The notes below the pieces were generated by a model. The model saw only the letters and a program-made list of their open reading frames with translations, was not told the DNA's origin and searched no databases. Below are positions 8,048 to 16,509 of a DNA stretch of 43,877 nucleotides, piece after piece (the stretch's first letter is position 1; each line of letters opens with the position of its first letter). Made by a program: the position numbers and the translations under genes. The DNA is taken from the NCBI GenBank assembly GCA_902806095.1, contig CADCVF010000035.1, forward strand, positions 1 to 43,877, written 5' to 3'. Source of the stretch: an uncultured Rubrobacteraceae bacterium. Lineage in GTDB: Bacteria; Actinomycetota; Rubrobacteria; Rubrobacterales; Rubrobacteraceae.

Positions 8048-9501
8048 TAGACGGATCCCCTGTTCTGCCTCCACCACTCGCGGAAGCTCTGCTGAGGAAC
8101 GGGCTTGAGATCGCGGACGGCGGTCCAACCGGCGAGCCTGCCGGGAAGGCGTCCTATAGAGCCACCGCGGGCGAAAGGCCACTGGCCTACCCTCGCCAAT
8201 CTCTGGGCCTTCTCGTAGAGCTGTGGGTCTGAGAACACTCTGGCGACCGTCTGCATCGCTACGTTCTCGGGGTCGAGCTTCTGGCGCGGGCCGCCCCTAT
8301 CTTGCTTGTGGCGGGTGACCTTGCCCCGGAGGTGGACGAGGACCTCGGGGATATTGATCTTGACCGGACACACCTGGTAGCAGGCCCCGCAGAGCGACGA
8401 GGCGTAGGGCAGCGAGTCAGGGCCAGGGTCGCCGATCCCGACGAGCTGGGGAGTCAGGATCGCGCCTATCGGGCCCGGATAGACGGAGTTGTAGGCGTGC
8501 CCGCCGGTCCTCTCATAGACGGGGCAGACGTTGAGGCACGCCGAGCAACGTATGCAGTTCAGTGTCTGGCGCCCTATCTCGTCAGCCAGCACGTCGGTAC
8601 GCCCATTGTCCATGAGGACCAGGTGGAACTCCCTCGGCCCGTCGCCCTCTGAAACCCCGGTCCAGAACGAGGTGTAAGGGTTCATTCGCTCTGCCGTCGA
8701 GGAGCGGGGAAGGAGCTGCATGAAGACCTCGAAGTCTCGCCAGGCCGGGATGACTTTCTCTATCCCCATGAGGGTTACGAGGACCGGCGGCAAAGTCGTG
8801 CACATTCTGCCGTTGCCCTCGGACTCGACGACGCAGACGGTCCCCGTCTCGGCCACGGCGAAGTTCGCGCCGGAGATACCGACCCTGGCCGCCAGGAACT
8901 TCTCGCGAAGGTACAGGCGGGCCGTCTCAGTAAGGTCGGAAGGGCTATCTGAGAGATTCTGTGCGCCCAGCCGCTCCATGAAGAGCTCCCGAATCTCCGC
9001 GCGGTTCTTGTGGATCGCCGGCACCAGGATATGCGAGCTCGTCTCCCCTGCGAGCTGGATGATAAGCTCCGCGAGATCCGTCTCGAAGGCCCTGATGCCC
9101 TCCCTTTCCAGATGCTCGTTGAGCTTTGTCTCGTCCGTCGCTATGGACTTGACCTTCACGACCTCTTCCGCGCCGTGGTCCTTGACGATACCGGCGATGA
9201 TCCGGTTCGCCTCCTCGGCGTCGCGCGCCCAGTGGACCTTGCCCCCGGCGCGCGTCACCGACTCTTCCAGCTGCAGCAGGTACTCGTCGAGGTGGCGCAT
9301 GACACGCTCCTTGAGGGCGCGCCCGGCCTCCCTGAGCCCTTCCCAGTCAGGCATCTCACCGACGGCCTCGGCGCGCTTGCGCCGGATGGTCTGGGTGGCC
9401 TTCCCGAGGTTGCGCCTGAGCTGCGAGTCGGAGAGGCTCTCCTTCGCCGACTCCTCGAACGTCGGAGTAGGGCCAGGGGAGAAAGCATCGGACTTCTTCA
9501 T
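8047..9501 (-). CDS. lutB: Lactate utilization iron-sulfur protein B
   Basis: A 484-residue protein combining an N-terminal LUD domain with two [4Fe-4S] ferredoxin motifs. The clusters are in CIRCSACLNVCPVYE and SLCGACYQVCPVKIN, in the C-terminal third. LutB carries electrons from L-lactate oxidation in the LutABC complex, a non-flavin alternative to LldD known from Bacillus subtilis. The ATG has AAGGA about eight bases upstream, inside the end of lutA. It lies 5 bases after lutA and overlaps lutC by one base, so the three genes form one operon. Confidence 0.95.
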   Translation of the reverse strand: MKKSDAFSPGPTPTFEESAKESLSDSQLRRNLGKATQTIRRKRAEAVGEMPDWEGLREAGRALKERVMRHLDEYLLQLEESVTRAGGKVHWARDAEEANRIIAGIVKDHGAEEVVKVKSIATDETKLNEHLEREGIRAFETDLAELIIQLAGETSSHILVPAIHKNRAEIRELFMERLGAQNLSDSPSDLTETARLYLREKFLAARVGISGANFAVAETGTVCVVESEGNGRMCTTLPPVLVTLMGIEKVIPAWRDFEVFMQLLPRSSTAERMNPYTSFWTGVSEGDGPREFHLVLMDNGRTDVLADEIGRQTLNCIRCSACLNVCPVYERTGGHAYNSVYPGPIGAILTPQLVGIGDPGPDSLPYASSLCGACYQVCPVKINIPEVLVHLRGKVTRHKQDRGGPRQKLDPENVAMQTVARVFSDPQLYEKAQRLARVGQWPFARGGSIGRLPGRLAGWTAVRDLKPVPQQSFREWWRQNRGSV

Positions 9502-9506
9502 CTTTA

Positions 9507-10244
9507 CTATCCTTCCTCAGCCTCGCTGGCGAGTATCTGGGCGAGATGCGCGGTCTCGACCCCCGTACGGAGGCGCCCGAGGCCCCCGCCGATGTGCATC
9601 AGGCACGAGTTGTCCCCCGCTGTGCAGACCTCGGCCTCCGTGTCGAGGACGCGTCGGATCTTGTCCGATAACATCGCGGCGGAGGTGTCCGCGTTCTTGA
9701 CCGCGAAGGTCCCACCGAACCCGCAGCACTCCTCGGCCTCGGAGAGCTCCACGAGGTCGATGCCCCGCACGTTCCCCAATAGCTCCAGCGGAGCATCCCC
9801 GACCCTGAGCATCCTCATGGAGTGGCAGGTCGGATGATAGGTCACGCGGTGCGGGTAGTAGGCTCCGACGTCGGTGACGCCGAGTCTCTTGACCAGGAAC
9901 TCGGAGAGCTCGAAGACCTTCGGGCTGAGCTCCTCGACACTCTCGGCGAGGCGTCCGTCCCCGGCGAAGTCGGCGGCCATCGGGTAGAGCTCGCGCACCA
10001 TGCTCACGCACGAGCCCGAAGGCGCGACGACGGCCTCGTAACCGTCGAAGATCTCGACGAAGCGTCTCACCAGAGGTATGGCCTCGCGCTGGTAGCCCGT
10101 GTTGAAGTGCATCTGGCCACAGCACGTCTGCGCGAGGGGAAAGTCTACCTCCACCCCGAGACGTTCGAGGACCTCGACGGTGGCACGACCCGTCTCGGGG
10201 AAGAGCGTGTCGTTAAAGCAAGTTATAAAGAGCGCCACGCGCAC
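9507..10244 (-). CDS. lutA: Lactate utilization protein A (CCG-domain Fe-S oxidoreductase)
   Basis: A 245-residue protein with two CCG (cysteine-rich) domains: QTCCGQMHFN near residue 40 and EECCGFGGTFAVKN near residue 180, with further conserved cysteines at FITCFND and YHPTCHSMRM. This is the standard LutA/YkgE layout. It is the first gene of lutABC. The start is GTG at 10244, with GAAGGGA upstream. The promoter must lie in the 226-base divergent region shared with the molybdoenzyme gene. No lutP or lutR gene is adjacent; a lactate-permease-family gene is found 4.5 kb away. Confidence 0.94.
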   Translation of the reverse strand: MRVALFITCFNDTLFPETGRATVEVLERLGVEVDFPLAQTCCGQMHFNTGYQREAIPLVRRFVEIFDGYEAVVAPSGSCVSMVRELYPMAADFAGDGRLAESVEELSPKVFELSEFLVKRLGVTDVGAYYPHRVTYHPTCHSMRMLRVGDAPLELLGNVRGIDLVELSEAEECCGFGGTFAVKNADTSAAMLSDKIRRVLDTEAEVCTAGDNSCLMHIGGGLGRLRTGVETAHLAQILASEAEEG

Positions 10245-10470
10245 CGCTGTATTCCCTTCTTCCTAGTATCCAAGGTCCCATGATAGACCATTCCGGGTCC
10301 CCGCAGTCTGCTCTCGTCGTCCTGGCAGGGCCACGCCCGCTTCCGCTTCATGCTCTTCGTGGTGGCATGACTGCAGCCTCGGCGGTCGAGTATGCGCGTT
10401 CACGGCACGCCCGTGTAAAGTCCGTAGAACCACAGCCGCTTGCACGAGACCGCAAAGACGAGGAGAGACC

Positions 10471-12918
10471 GTGACCGATCGTATAGCCAAACCCTGGGGC
10501 GTACGCACGCCGTACGGGAGGGACGAGGAGTGGCCCGCAAGGGTGGATCAGTTCCTGGAAGACGGCGTCTCCGAGGACGACGTAGACCGCTGGATCCAGA
10601 CCGCCTCCATTCTGCATTCCAACGGTGACGCCCTCGACATCGCTGTAAAGGGCGACCGCATCGTCGGGGTGCGCGGCAGGAGCATGGATCGGGTCAACAA
10701 GGGGCGCCTAGACCCGAAAGATCTCTTCGGCTGGCAGGCCAACAACTCAGAAGACCGGTTGAAGAGACCGTTCGTGCGCAAAGACGGAGAGCTCGTCGAG
10801 GCGAGCTGGGATGAAGCCTTCGACCTCATCGTGGACCGCTCGAAGGCGTTGCTAGATGAGAAGGGACCGCTGGCGTTCGGGTTCTACACCACGGGCCAGC
10901 TCTTCCTCGAGGAGTACTACACTTTAGGCGTGATCGGTAAGGCCGGTCTCGGGACGCCGCACATGGACGGCAACACCCGTCTTTGCACAGCGACCGCGGC
11001 CCAGGCGCTCAAAGAGACCTTCGGCACCGACGGACAGCCGGGCTCCTACGCCGACATAGATCACGCTGACGCCATACTCCATTTCGGGCACAACCTCGCG
11101 GAAACACAGGCGGTGACCTGGATGCGCGTCCTCGACAGGCTCGCCGGACCGAACCCGCCGAAGCTCGTCGTAGTAGACCCGCGCCCCACGCCTGTGGCCA
11201 GGGAGGCGACCGTCCACCTCCCCATAAAGAGCGGCACCAACGTCGCACTCCTCAATGCCTTCCTGCACGAGATCCTCGCGAACGGACTCTACGACAAGCA
11301 GTACGTCGAGGCCCATACCGTAGGTTTCGAGGAACTGAGACAGACTGTTGCGGAGTGCGCCCCGGAGTGGGCGGCGGAGATCTGCGGCGTAGAGGCGCGG
11401 AGGATCAGAGAAGCCGCGCGCATCCTCGGGGAGTCGGAGCGACTCCTCAGCACCGCGCTCCAGGGCGTCTACCAATCCCATCAGGCGACGGCGGCGGCGT
11501 GCCAAATCAACAACATCCACCTGTTGCGGGGCATGATCGGTCGTCCGGGCTGCGGAGTCCTGCAGTTCAACGGCCAGCCCACGGCGCAGAACACCCGCGA
11601 GACCGGTGCCAACGGCGACCTTCCAGCCTTCCGAAACTGGGACAACAAACGTCACGTACAGGATTTGGCCGAACTGTGGAATGTGGATTCGATGAAGATC
11701 CCGCACTGGGCGCCGCCAACGCACGCCATGCAGATCTTCCGCTACGCCGAGCAGGGCTCTATAAATTTCCTCTGGATCAGCTGCACTAATCCCGCCGTGT
11801 CTTTGCCCGAGTTGCACCGCATCCGTTCGATCCTCGAAAAAGAAGACCTCTTCGTCGTAGTCCAGGACATCTTCCCGACGGAGACGGCCGAATACGCCGA
11901 CGTCGTCTTGCCGGCCGCGACCTGGGGCGAGAAGACAGGAACCTACACGAACACCGACCGCACGGTCCATCTCTCGGAGGCGGCTGTCGAGCCTCCAGGC
12001 GAGGCGAAACACGACCTCGATATCTTCCTGGAGTACGCCGAGAGAATGGACTTCCGGGACAGGGACGGCCGGCCGCTCATAAAGTGGGTGCACCCGGAGG
12101 AGGCCTTCGAGGCGTGGAAGGAGTGCAGCAGGGGACGTCCCTGCGACTACACGGGCATCACCTACGAGAAGCTTCGCGGCGGCTCGGGCATCCAGTGGCC
12201 CTGCAACGAAGAGCATCCCGAAGGCACCGAGCGCCTCTACGCCGACGGGGACTTCAACACCCGCACCGAAGAGTGTGAAACTTACGGGCAAGACCTGCTT
12301 ACGGGCGCATCCAACACCCAGACCGAACACAGGGCGATGAGACCGGCCGGCCGGGCCTTCCTCCGGGCCGCAGATTACGCGCCGCCGCACGAGGAGCCGG
12401 ACGGAGAGTATCCCTTCCGCCTCAACACGGGGCGGACCATCTACCACTTCCACACCCGCACCAAGACCGCGAGGGTGCCGCAGCTCCAGAACGCGGCCCC
12501 CGACGCGTGGGTGGAGATCCACCCTGCGGACGCCGAAGCACTCGGGGTAGCTGAGGGGGCCGTGGTCCGCGTCGAGTCCCCGCGCGGCCGGATGGAAGCG
12601 AAGGCCCGTATCAGCGGAATCAGGAAGGGCGTAGTCTTCGCCCCGTTCCACTACGGATACTTCGACGAGCCTGGCGCAGAATCGCCGGATGGCCGCCCAC
12701 GGGCGGCCAACGAACTGACCATAACGGAGTGGGACCCTGTCTCCAAGCAGCCGCTCTTCAAGGTTGCTGCCGCAAAGATCACGAAGATCGCGGAGGCGGG
12801 CGGCGTGCCCGCGCCGGCCCCTACAACGACAGCATCCGCGCCTGCAACGGGTGGGTCGGTGCCGGAGACCAGGGGCGGGGAGGCGGCAGATGTGCTCGAG
12901 ACCGTGGGAGGGGAGTAG
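10471..12918 (+). CDS. Nitrate-reductase-like molybdopterin oxidoreductase lacking the N-terminal Fe-S cysteines
   Basis: An 815-residue member of the DMSO reductase/assimilatory nitrate reductase superfamily. The molybdenum-ligand region NTRLCTATAAQAL holds Cys172, aligned with the NapA/NarB cysteine ligand. Cofactor-binding segments are VVVDPRPTPVAREA, RGMIGRPGCGV and a C-terminal molydopterin dinucleotide domain (from RLNTGRTIYHFHT onward). The usual N-terminal [4Fe-4S] motif is replaced by TASILHSNGDALDI, with no cysteines there, although the rest of that domain (VKGDRIVGVRGR) remains. The last 45 residues are a Pro/Ala/Thr/Gly-rich tail. I recall close homologues in actinobacteria annotated as nitrate reductase. 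GTG start with GGAGAGA upstream. A ferritin-like gene follows after 3 bases, so co-expression is likely. Confidence 0.88.
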   Translation: MTDRIAKPWGVRTPYGRDEEWPARVDQFLEDGVSEDDVDRWIQTASILHSNGDALDIAVKGDRIVGVRGRSMDRVNKGRLDPKDLFGWQANNSEDRLKRPFVRKDGELVEASWDEAFDLIVDRSKALLDEKGPLAFGFYTTGQLFLEEYYTLGVIGKAGLGTPHMDGNTRLCTATAAQALKETFGTDGQPGSYADIDHADAILHFGHNLAETQAVTWMRVLDRLAGPNPPKLVVVDPRPTPVAREATVHLPIKSGTNVALLNAFLHEILANGLYDKQYVEAHTVGFEELRQTVAECAPEWAAEICGVEARRIREAARILGESERLLSTALQGVYQSHQATAAACQINNIHLLRGMIGRPGCGVLQFNGQPTAQNTRETGANGDLPAFRNWDNKRHVQDLAELWNVDSMKIPHWAPPTHAMQIFRYAEQGSINFLWISCTNPAVSLPELHRIRSILEKEDLFVVVQDIFPTETAEYADVVLPAATWGEKTGTYTNTDRTVHLSEAAVEPPGEAKHDLDIFLEYAERMDFRDRDGRPLIKWVHPEEAFEAWKECSRGRPCDYTGITYEKLRGGSGIQWPCNEEHPEGTERLYADGDFNTRTEECETYGQDLLTGASNTQTEHRAMRPAGRAFLRAADYAPPHEEPDGEYPFRLNTGRTIYHFHTRTKTARVPQLQNAAPDAWVEIHPADAEALGVAEGAVVRVESPRGRMEAKARISGIRKGVVFAPFHYGYFDEPGAESPDGRPRAANELTITEWDPVSKQPLFKVAAAKITKIAEAGGVPAPAPTTTASAPATGGSVPETRGGEAADVLETVGGE

Positions 12919-12921
12919 GAT

Positions 12922-13380
12922 ATGCACCTGGCCAACTACCTGGGGTATCTGCACAAGGCGGAGCTCCACCTCGCCGAGGCTTTCCGCAAAGTGGGCGAGG
13001 GCCACGCTGCGGAGGCGGACGTCTATCACGCCTGCAATACACTGGCACAGCAGTGCGAAGCGCACGCCGGGAAGCTCGGGCCGTTTGTGGAACGCTACGG
13101 CGAAGGGGCGCCGGCGGAACCCGACCGCCTCTATCACGAGCTCTTCGATGAGACGAGGTCCGGCGGTCTCGGGCTCCTGCGTGACCTGCAGGACCTCTAC
13201 CTGATGGCAAACGCCTGCGATATAAGCTGGACCATGATCGGGCAGGCGGCCCAGGGCGTGCCCGACCGGGAGCTTCTTGAGGCTGTCGACTCTTGCGAGG
13301 GGCAGACGGCCACGCAGATAAAGTGGCTCAAGACGAGGATGAAGCAGGCCGCGCCGCAGGCCTTGCTGGTGGCGTCTTGA
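12922..13380 (+). CDS. Ferritin-like helical protein, 152 aa
   Basis: A 152-residue, largely helical protein. It has Glu/His pairs spaced as in ferritin-like four-helix bundles: KAELHLAEAF (residues 13-22), QCEAHAGKL near 45-53, a YHELFDE stretch near 72, and a fourth helix with DRELLEAVDSCEGQT. It may bind iron, but I cannot prove a di-iron site by eye. It begins 3 bases after the molybdoenzyme with GGAGGGGAG upstream, so it is very likely translated from the same mRNA and may be a functional partner. Its stop overlaps the predicted start of the HPP gene. Confidence 0.8.
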   Translation: MHLANYLGYLHKAELHLAEAFRKVGEGHAAEADVYHACNTLAQQCEAHAGKLGPFVERYGEGAPAEPDRLYHELFDETRSGGLGLLRDLQDLYLMANACDISWTMIGQAAQGVPDRELLEAVDSCEGQTATQIKWLKTRMKQAAPQALLVAS

Positions 13381-13940
13381 CGGCGCAGAACGAGCGCCAC
13401 AGATTGCACGGGCGGCTCGTCGAGAGCCTCGGCGAGCGGTGGGGGGAGGCGCTCTACACGTTCGCTTGCTGCCTGCTCGCGATCGTGCTGAGCGGGGTCG
13501 CGGCCTACGCGGCCAAGCAGCCGCTCCTGTTTCCCTCCCTGGGGCCGACGGCCCTACTCTTCTTCGAGCGGCCTATGGATGCGCCGTCGAGCCCGCGCAA
13601 CGCCCTGATCGGGCACGCGGTGGCGATCGGCGCCGGCGCCTTCTCCCTCGCCGTCTTCGGCCTCTCGAACGATCCGAGCATCCTCGTGGAGAACGTCACC
13701 TCGGCGCGGATTGGTGCCGGCGCTTTGTCCGTGGCGCTCACGGGCGCCGTCTTGCTGCTGTTGAGGGCGTCCCACCCACCGACCGGTGCGACCACCCTGA
13801 TCGTCAGCCTCGGTTTCTTGCAGACGCCGCCCGAGATGGCCGCCCTGATGGTTGGCGTCGTCATACTCACCGTCGTCGGCTGGATCGTCAACCGCGCGGC
13901 TGGTATTCCCGTGCCGCTATGGTCGGCCGAGAAAAGCTAG
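13377..13940 (+). CDS. HPP family integral membrane protein
   Basis: A 187-residue protein with about four membrane helices and the family motifs FPSLGPTALLFF and SHPPTGATTLIVSLGF, the second containing the His-Pro-Pro that names the family. Plant and cyanobacterial HPP proteins have been linked to nitrite transport, which fits the neighbouring nitrate-reductase-like gene. The start is chosen as TTG at 13377, which overlaps the stop of the ferritin-like gene (TTGA). The frame is open further upstream to 13293, so the exact start is uncertain. Confidence 0.82.
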   Translation: MTAQNERHRLHGRLVESLGERWGEALYTFACCLLAIVLSGVAAYAAKQPLLFPSLGPTALLFFERPMDAPSSPRNALIGHAVAIGAGAFSLAVFGLSNDPSILVENVTSARIGAGALSVALTGAVLLLLRASHPPTGATTLIVSLGFLQTPPEMAALMVGVVILTVVGWIVNRAAGIPVPLWSAEKS

Positions 13941-14050
13941 GCGGGCCGGAAAAACAAGCTGCCGCGATGCTAGGGTTTGAGGCGTGCCGGATGTTGTGCG
14001 CCGCGCACGACGGTTGCCCGATTGATCGACACCGAGGAGACAGGCTCGCG

Positions 14051-14425
14051 ATGGAAGAATACCTGGTAACGGCGGTCGGCTACCTGCGGCTGGTCGTCGA
14101 GGCGATAGGCGCCGCCGTGGTGGGCTTTGGCGTACTGGCGACGACCTATCGTTACGTCCTGACCCTGGTCGGCATCAGGGACTACACCTACAACGAGATA
14201 CGGCTCTATCTCGGACGCTACCTCATCCTCGGGCTGGAGTTCCAGCTCGGCGCCGACATCCTCTCGACGGCCGTCGCCCCCACGCTCGACGACGTGATCC
14301 TGCTCGGGGCGATAGCGACCATCCGAACGGCCCTGAACTACTTCCTGTCGCAGGAGCTCGCGCGCGAGCGCCGCGAAGAATCCGCCGCGTCAGCCACCAC
14401 CGAGCAGCGCGGCGCGCCAGGCTAG
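14051..14425 (+). CDS. DUF1622 family membrane protein (first copy)
   Basis: A 124-residue protein with three predicted membrane helices, about residues 15-38, 56-78 and 84-100. The segment EIRLYLGRYLILGLEFQLGADIL is typical of DUF1622. The C-terminus is a short charged cytoplasmic tail rich in Glu, Arg and Ala. ATG at 14051 has GAGGAGA about ten bases upstream. It lies 110 bases after the HPP gene and 11 bases before a second DUF1622 gene, so the two may act together as a hetero-oligomer. The function of the family is unknown. Confidence 0.82.
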   Translation: MEEYLVTAVGYLRLVVEAIGAAVVGFGVLATTYRYVLTLVGIRDYTYNEIRLYLGRYLILGLEFQLGADILSTAVAPTLDDVILLGAIATIRTALNYFLSQELARERREESAASATTEQRGAPG

Positions 14426-14436
14426 GACGTTCCCGG

Positions 14437-14937
14437 ATGCACGTCTACTACGGTGCGGTCGACCTCCTGCGGATGTTCGCGCTCGCGGTCGGAACCTTCA
14501 TAATCTTCGCCGGCATTGTGCGCAGCGTCTTCGTCGCCCGCGGGGTTGGGGGAAGGGCCAGGGTGGCGCGCCAGATCGGGGAGCACGCCGCGCTCGGCCT
14601 CGATCTCTTCGTCGGGGCCACCCTGTTGAACCTCTCCATCGACCCCACGTGGACAGCCGTGGCTACGACGGCCATCACTATCGTCGTGCGCAAGCTGTTG
14701 ACGTTCTCGTTGGGCCTGCCGCAGCGGGAGGCCGACCCGGCGGGGGGCCTTCTACGGGATAAAGAACGGCAGCACGTAGGCCTGAATCGTGATCCAGACC
14801 GCCATCACGAGGGTGAGCGCGATGGACCACTTCAGGACGAGGCGCAACAGGTCGCCTTCCCTGCCTTGCAGGCCCGTGGCGCTCGTGCCGACGGCGAGGT
14901 TCTGTGGGGAGATCATCTTCCCAAGCACGCCGCCTGA
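14437..14937 (+). CDS. DUF1622 family membrane protein (second copy) with antisense-encoded tail
   Basis: About the first 95 residues form a DUF1622 protein: a TM helix around residues 10-32, the segment RQIGEHAALGLDLFVGATLL and a final TRV-like helix ending at FSLGLPQRE. The frame then has no stop and runs 186 bases into the 3' end of the convergent permease gene. That adds about 62 charged residues with no family resemblance. A run of six G at 14742-14747 lies just where the tail begins. A shift there in either direction would meet a stop by 14762 or 14779. Either the tail is real, or there is a frameshift (biological or sequencing) in this run. Its paralogue starts 386 bases upstream. Confidence 0.7.
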   Translation: MHVYYGAVDLLRMFALAVGTFIIFAGIVRSVFVARGVGGRARVARQIGEHAALGLDLFVGATLLNLSIDPTWTAVATTAITIVVRKLLTFSLGLPQREADPAGGLLRDKERQHVGLNRDPDRHHEGERDGPLQDEAQQVAFPALQARGARADGEVLWGDHLPKHAA

Positions 14938-16428
14938 GGAGTTGGCGCCGACCGTAAGGTTCGGGCTGACCCCGATCTGCTGGGCCGTGACCTTCTGCAA
15001 ATTGGCGAACAGGGCGTTGGAGGAGGTGTCCGAGCCGGTAAGCGCGACCCCAAGCCACCCGATAAACGAGGCGAAGAACGGGAACAGGACGCCGGTCGCG
15101 GCGAATGCGAGGCCAAGGGTGTAGGTTACGCCCGCGTAGTTCAGCAGGTAAGCGAGCCCGAGGATCGAGGCTATCGTGAGGATTGCAGACCAGAGTTGTT
15201 TGAGCGTCTGGCCGTAGATCCTAAGGCCCCGTCCAGGCCCGACCCTGAGGACCGCGAGGGCGATGAGGTCGGCGAGCAGGATGATCGTGCCCGCCGCCGA
15301 GAGCCAGTTGGTCGCGTAGGTGGCGGAGTAGGGGGCCGCTTCTGGTACGACCGGAGGTTGCTGTTCGACCTGCCCGTCGAGCCCAGGCCACGGCACGACA
15401 GGCAACCCGGTCGTGGGGTCCACCGCCGCCGAGGGAAAGTTCACAGCGGTCTGGATGCCGCCGACGGCGGCCTTGATCGGGGGCACCTGCACCAGCAGGA
15501 ACAACGCGACGATGATGATGAACGGCGACCACGCATAGAGCGTGCGACCGATGGGTGGGGTGTCGTAACTCTCGCGCTCATCCGCCGACGGCTCGTTCTC
15601 GAAGTGCCACTCGCTCGAAGGGCGCCAGAAAGAGAGAAGGCCGACTACTGCGACGACCGTGATCAGGGCCGCAAGCAGGTCGGCGAGCTCGGGGCCAAGG
15701 ACGTTCGAGACCACAAACTGCGTCCCCGCAAAGGCGATGCCGCTAACCGCGATCACCGGCCATACCTCCAACATCCGCCTGAAGCCTGACATCACCGTGA
15801 CGAGCATGGCGGGGATGATAAGCGCCAGAAGCGGTGTCTGGCGCCCTACCATCTGCGAGAGCTCCATGGTGTCCAACCCGGCTACGCTGGCCCCTGTCAG
15901 TATGGGTATGCCGAACCCGCCGAACGCAACCGGCGCCGTGTTCGCAAGCAGCGCCAACGCCGCCGCGTAGATGGCCTCGAAGCCCAGTCCGGCCATCAGT
16001 GAGGCCGTTATGGCGACTGGCGTCCCGAAGCCTGCCGTCGCCTCCAGGAGCGCCCCGAAGACGAAGGCTATAAGCACGACCTGTATCCGCCGGTCGTTGC
16101 TCACACCAGCGAGCGAGTCGCGGATGGTGTCGAAGAGGCCCGTGTCCACGATGACGTTGTAGATAAAGATGGCGTTGATAACGATCCAGACGATGGGAAA
16201 GAGCCCGAAGCAGATCCCAAGTAGCGTCGCGTCGAGTGCTAGTCCTATCGGCATCCTGTAGACCACCACAGAGATCACGAGCGCCACCGCCAGGGTAACG
16301 AGCGAGGCCCACTGCGCCGCGAGCCTGAGGCCTGCAAGCAATGCAAAGAGGACCAGGATGGGTATGGCGGCCACAATGGTCGAGAACACCAGGCTTCCGG
16401 CGACCGGCTCGTAGATCTGTTCGTACAC
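14752..16428 (-). CDS. L-lactate/glycolate permease, LctP family
   Basis: A 558-residue secondary transporter with about 13 membrane helices. Family motifs include FGALLEATAGFGTPVAI, ANTAPVAFGGFG and, in the last third, GVALTGSDTSSNALF and GANSSGGVLGKMISPQN. GTG at 16428 is preferred because GGGGAGGA is four to five bases upstream and gives the usual N-terminus VYEQIYEPVAGS. The family includes both LldP (lactate) and GlcA (glycolate). The gene sits 81 bases after glycerate 2-kinase on the same strand in the glyoxylate regulon, which favours glycolate, while the lutABC operon nearby favours lactate; both may be carried. The 3' end overlaps the second DUF1622 frame on the other strand. Confidence 0.9.
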   Translation of the reverse strand: MYEQIYEPVAGSLVFSTIVAAIPILVLFALLAGLRLAAQWASLVTLAVALVISVVVYRMPIGLALDATLLGICFGLFPIVWIVINAIFIYNVIVDTGLFDTIRDSLAGVSNDRRIQVVLIAFVFGALLEATAGFGTPVAITASLMAGLGFEAIYAAALALLANTAPVAFGGFGIPILTGASVAGLDTMELSQMVGRQTPLLALIIPAMLVTVMSGFRRMLEVWPVIAVSGIAFAGTQFVVSNVLGPELADLLAALITVVAVVGLLSFWRPSSEWHFENEPSADERESYDTPPIGRTLYAWSPFIIIVALFLLVQVPPIKAAVGGIQTAVNFPSAAVDPTTGLPVVPWPGLDGQVEQQPPVVPEAAPYSATYATNWLSAAGTIILLADLIALAVLRVGPGRGLRIYGQTLKQLWSAILTIASILGLAYLLNYAGVTYTLGLAFAATGVLFPFFASFIGWLGVALTGSDTSSNALFANLQKVTAQQIGVSPNLTVGANSSGGVLGKMISPQNLAVGTSATGLQGREGDLLRLVLKWSIALTLVMAVWITIQAYVLPFFIP

Positions 16429-16509
16429 CTGATCCTCCCCTTCCACGCTGTCCGACTCGAAAAGAATGGCAGCGCGTAAGGCCCGGCGCAAGTCCCCTGA
16501 CCACCCGCG

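Noticed and set aside
10924-13137. A 737-codon open frame on the minus strand opposite the molybdoenzyme
   Set aside because: It is a high-GC shadow: the plus-strand protein has clear family motifs throughout, and the antisense translation shows no domain and is rich in Arg, Gly and Val.
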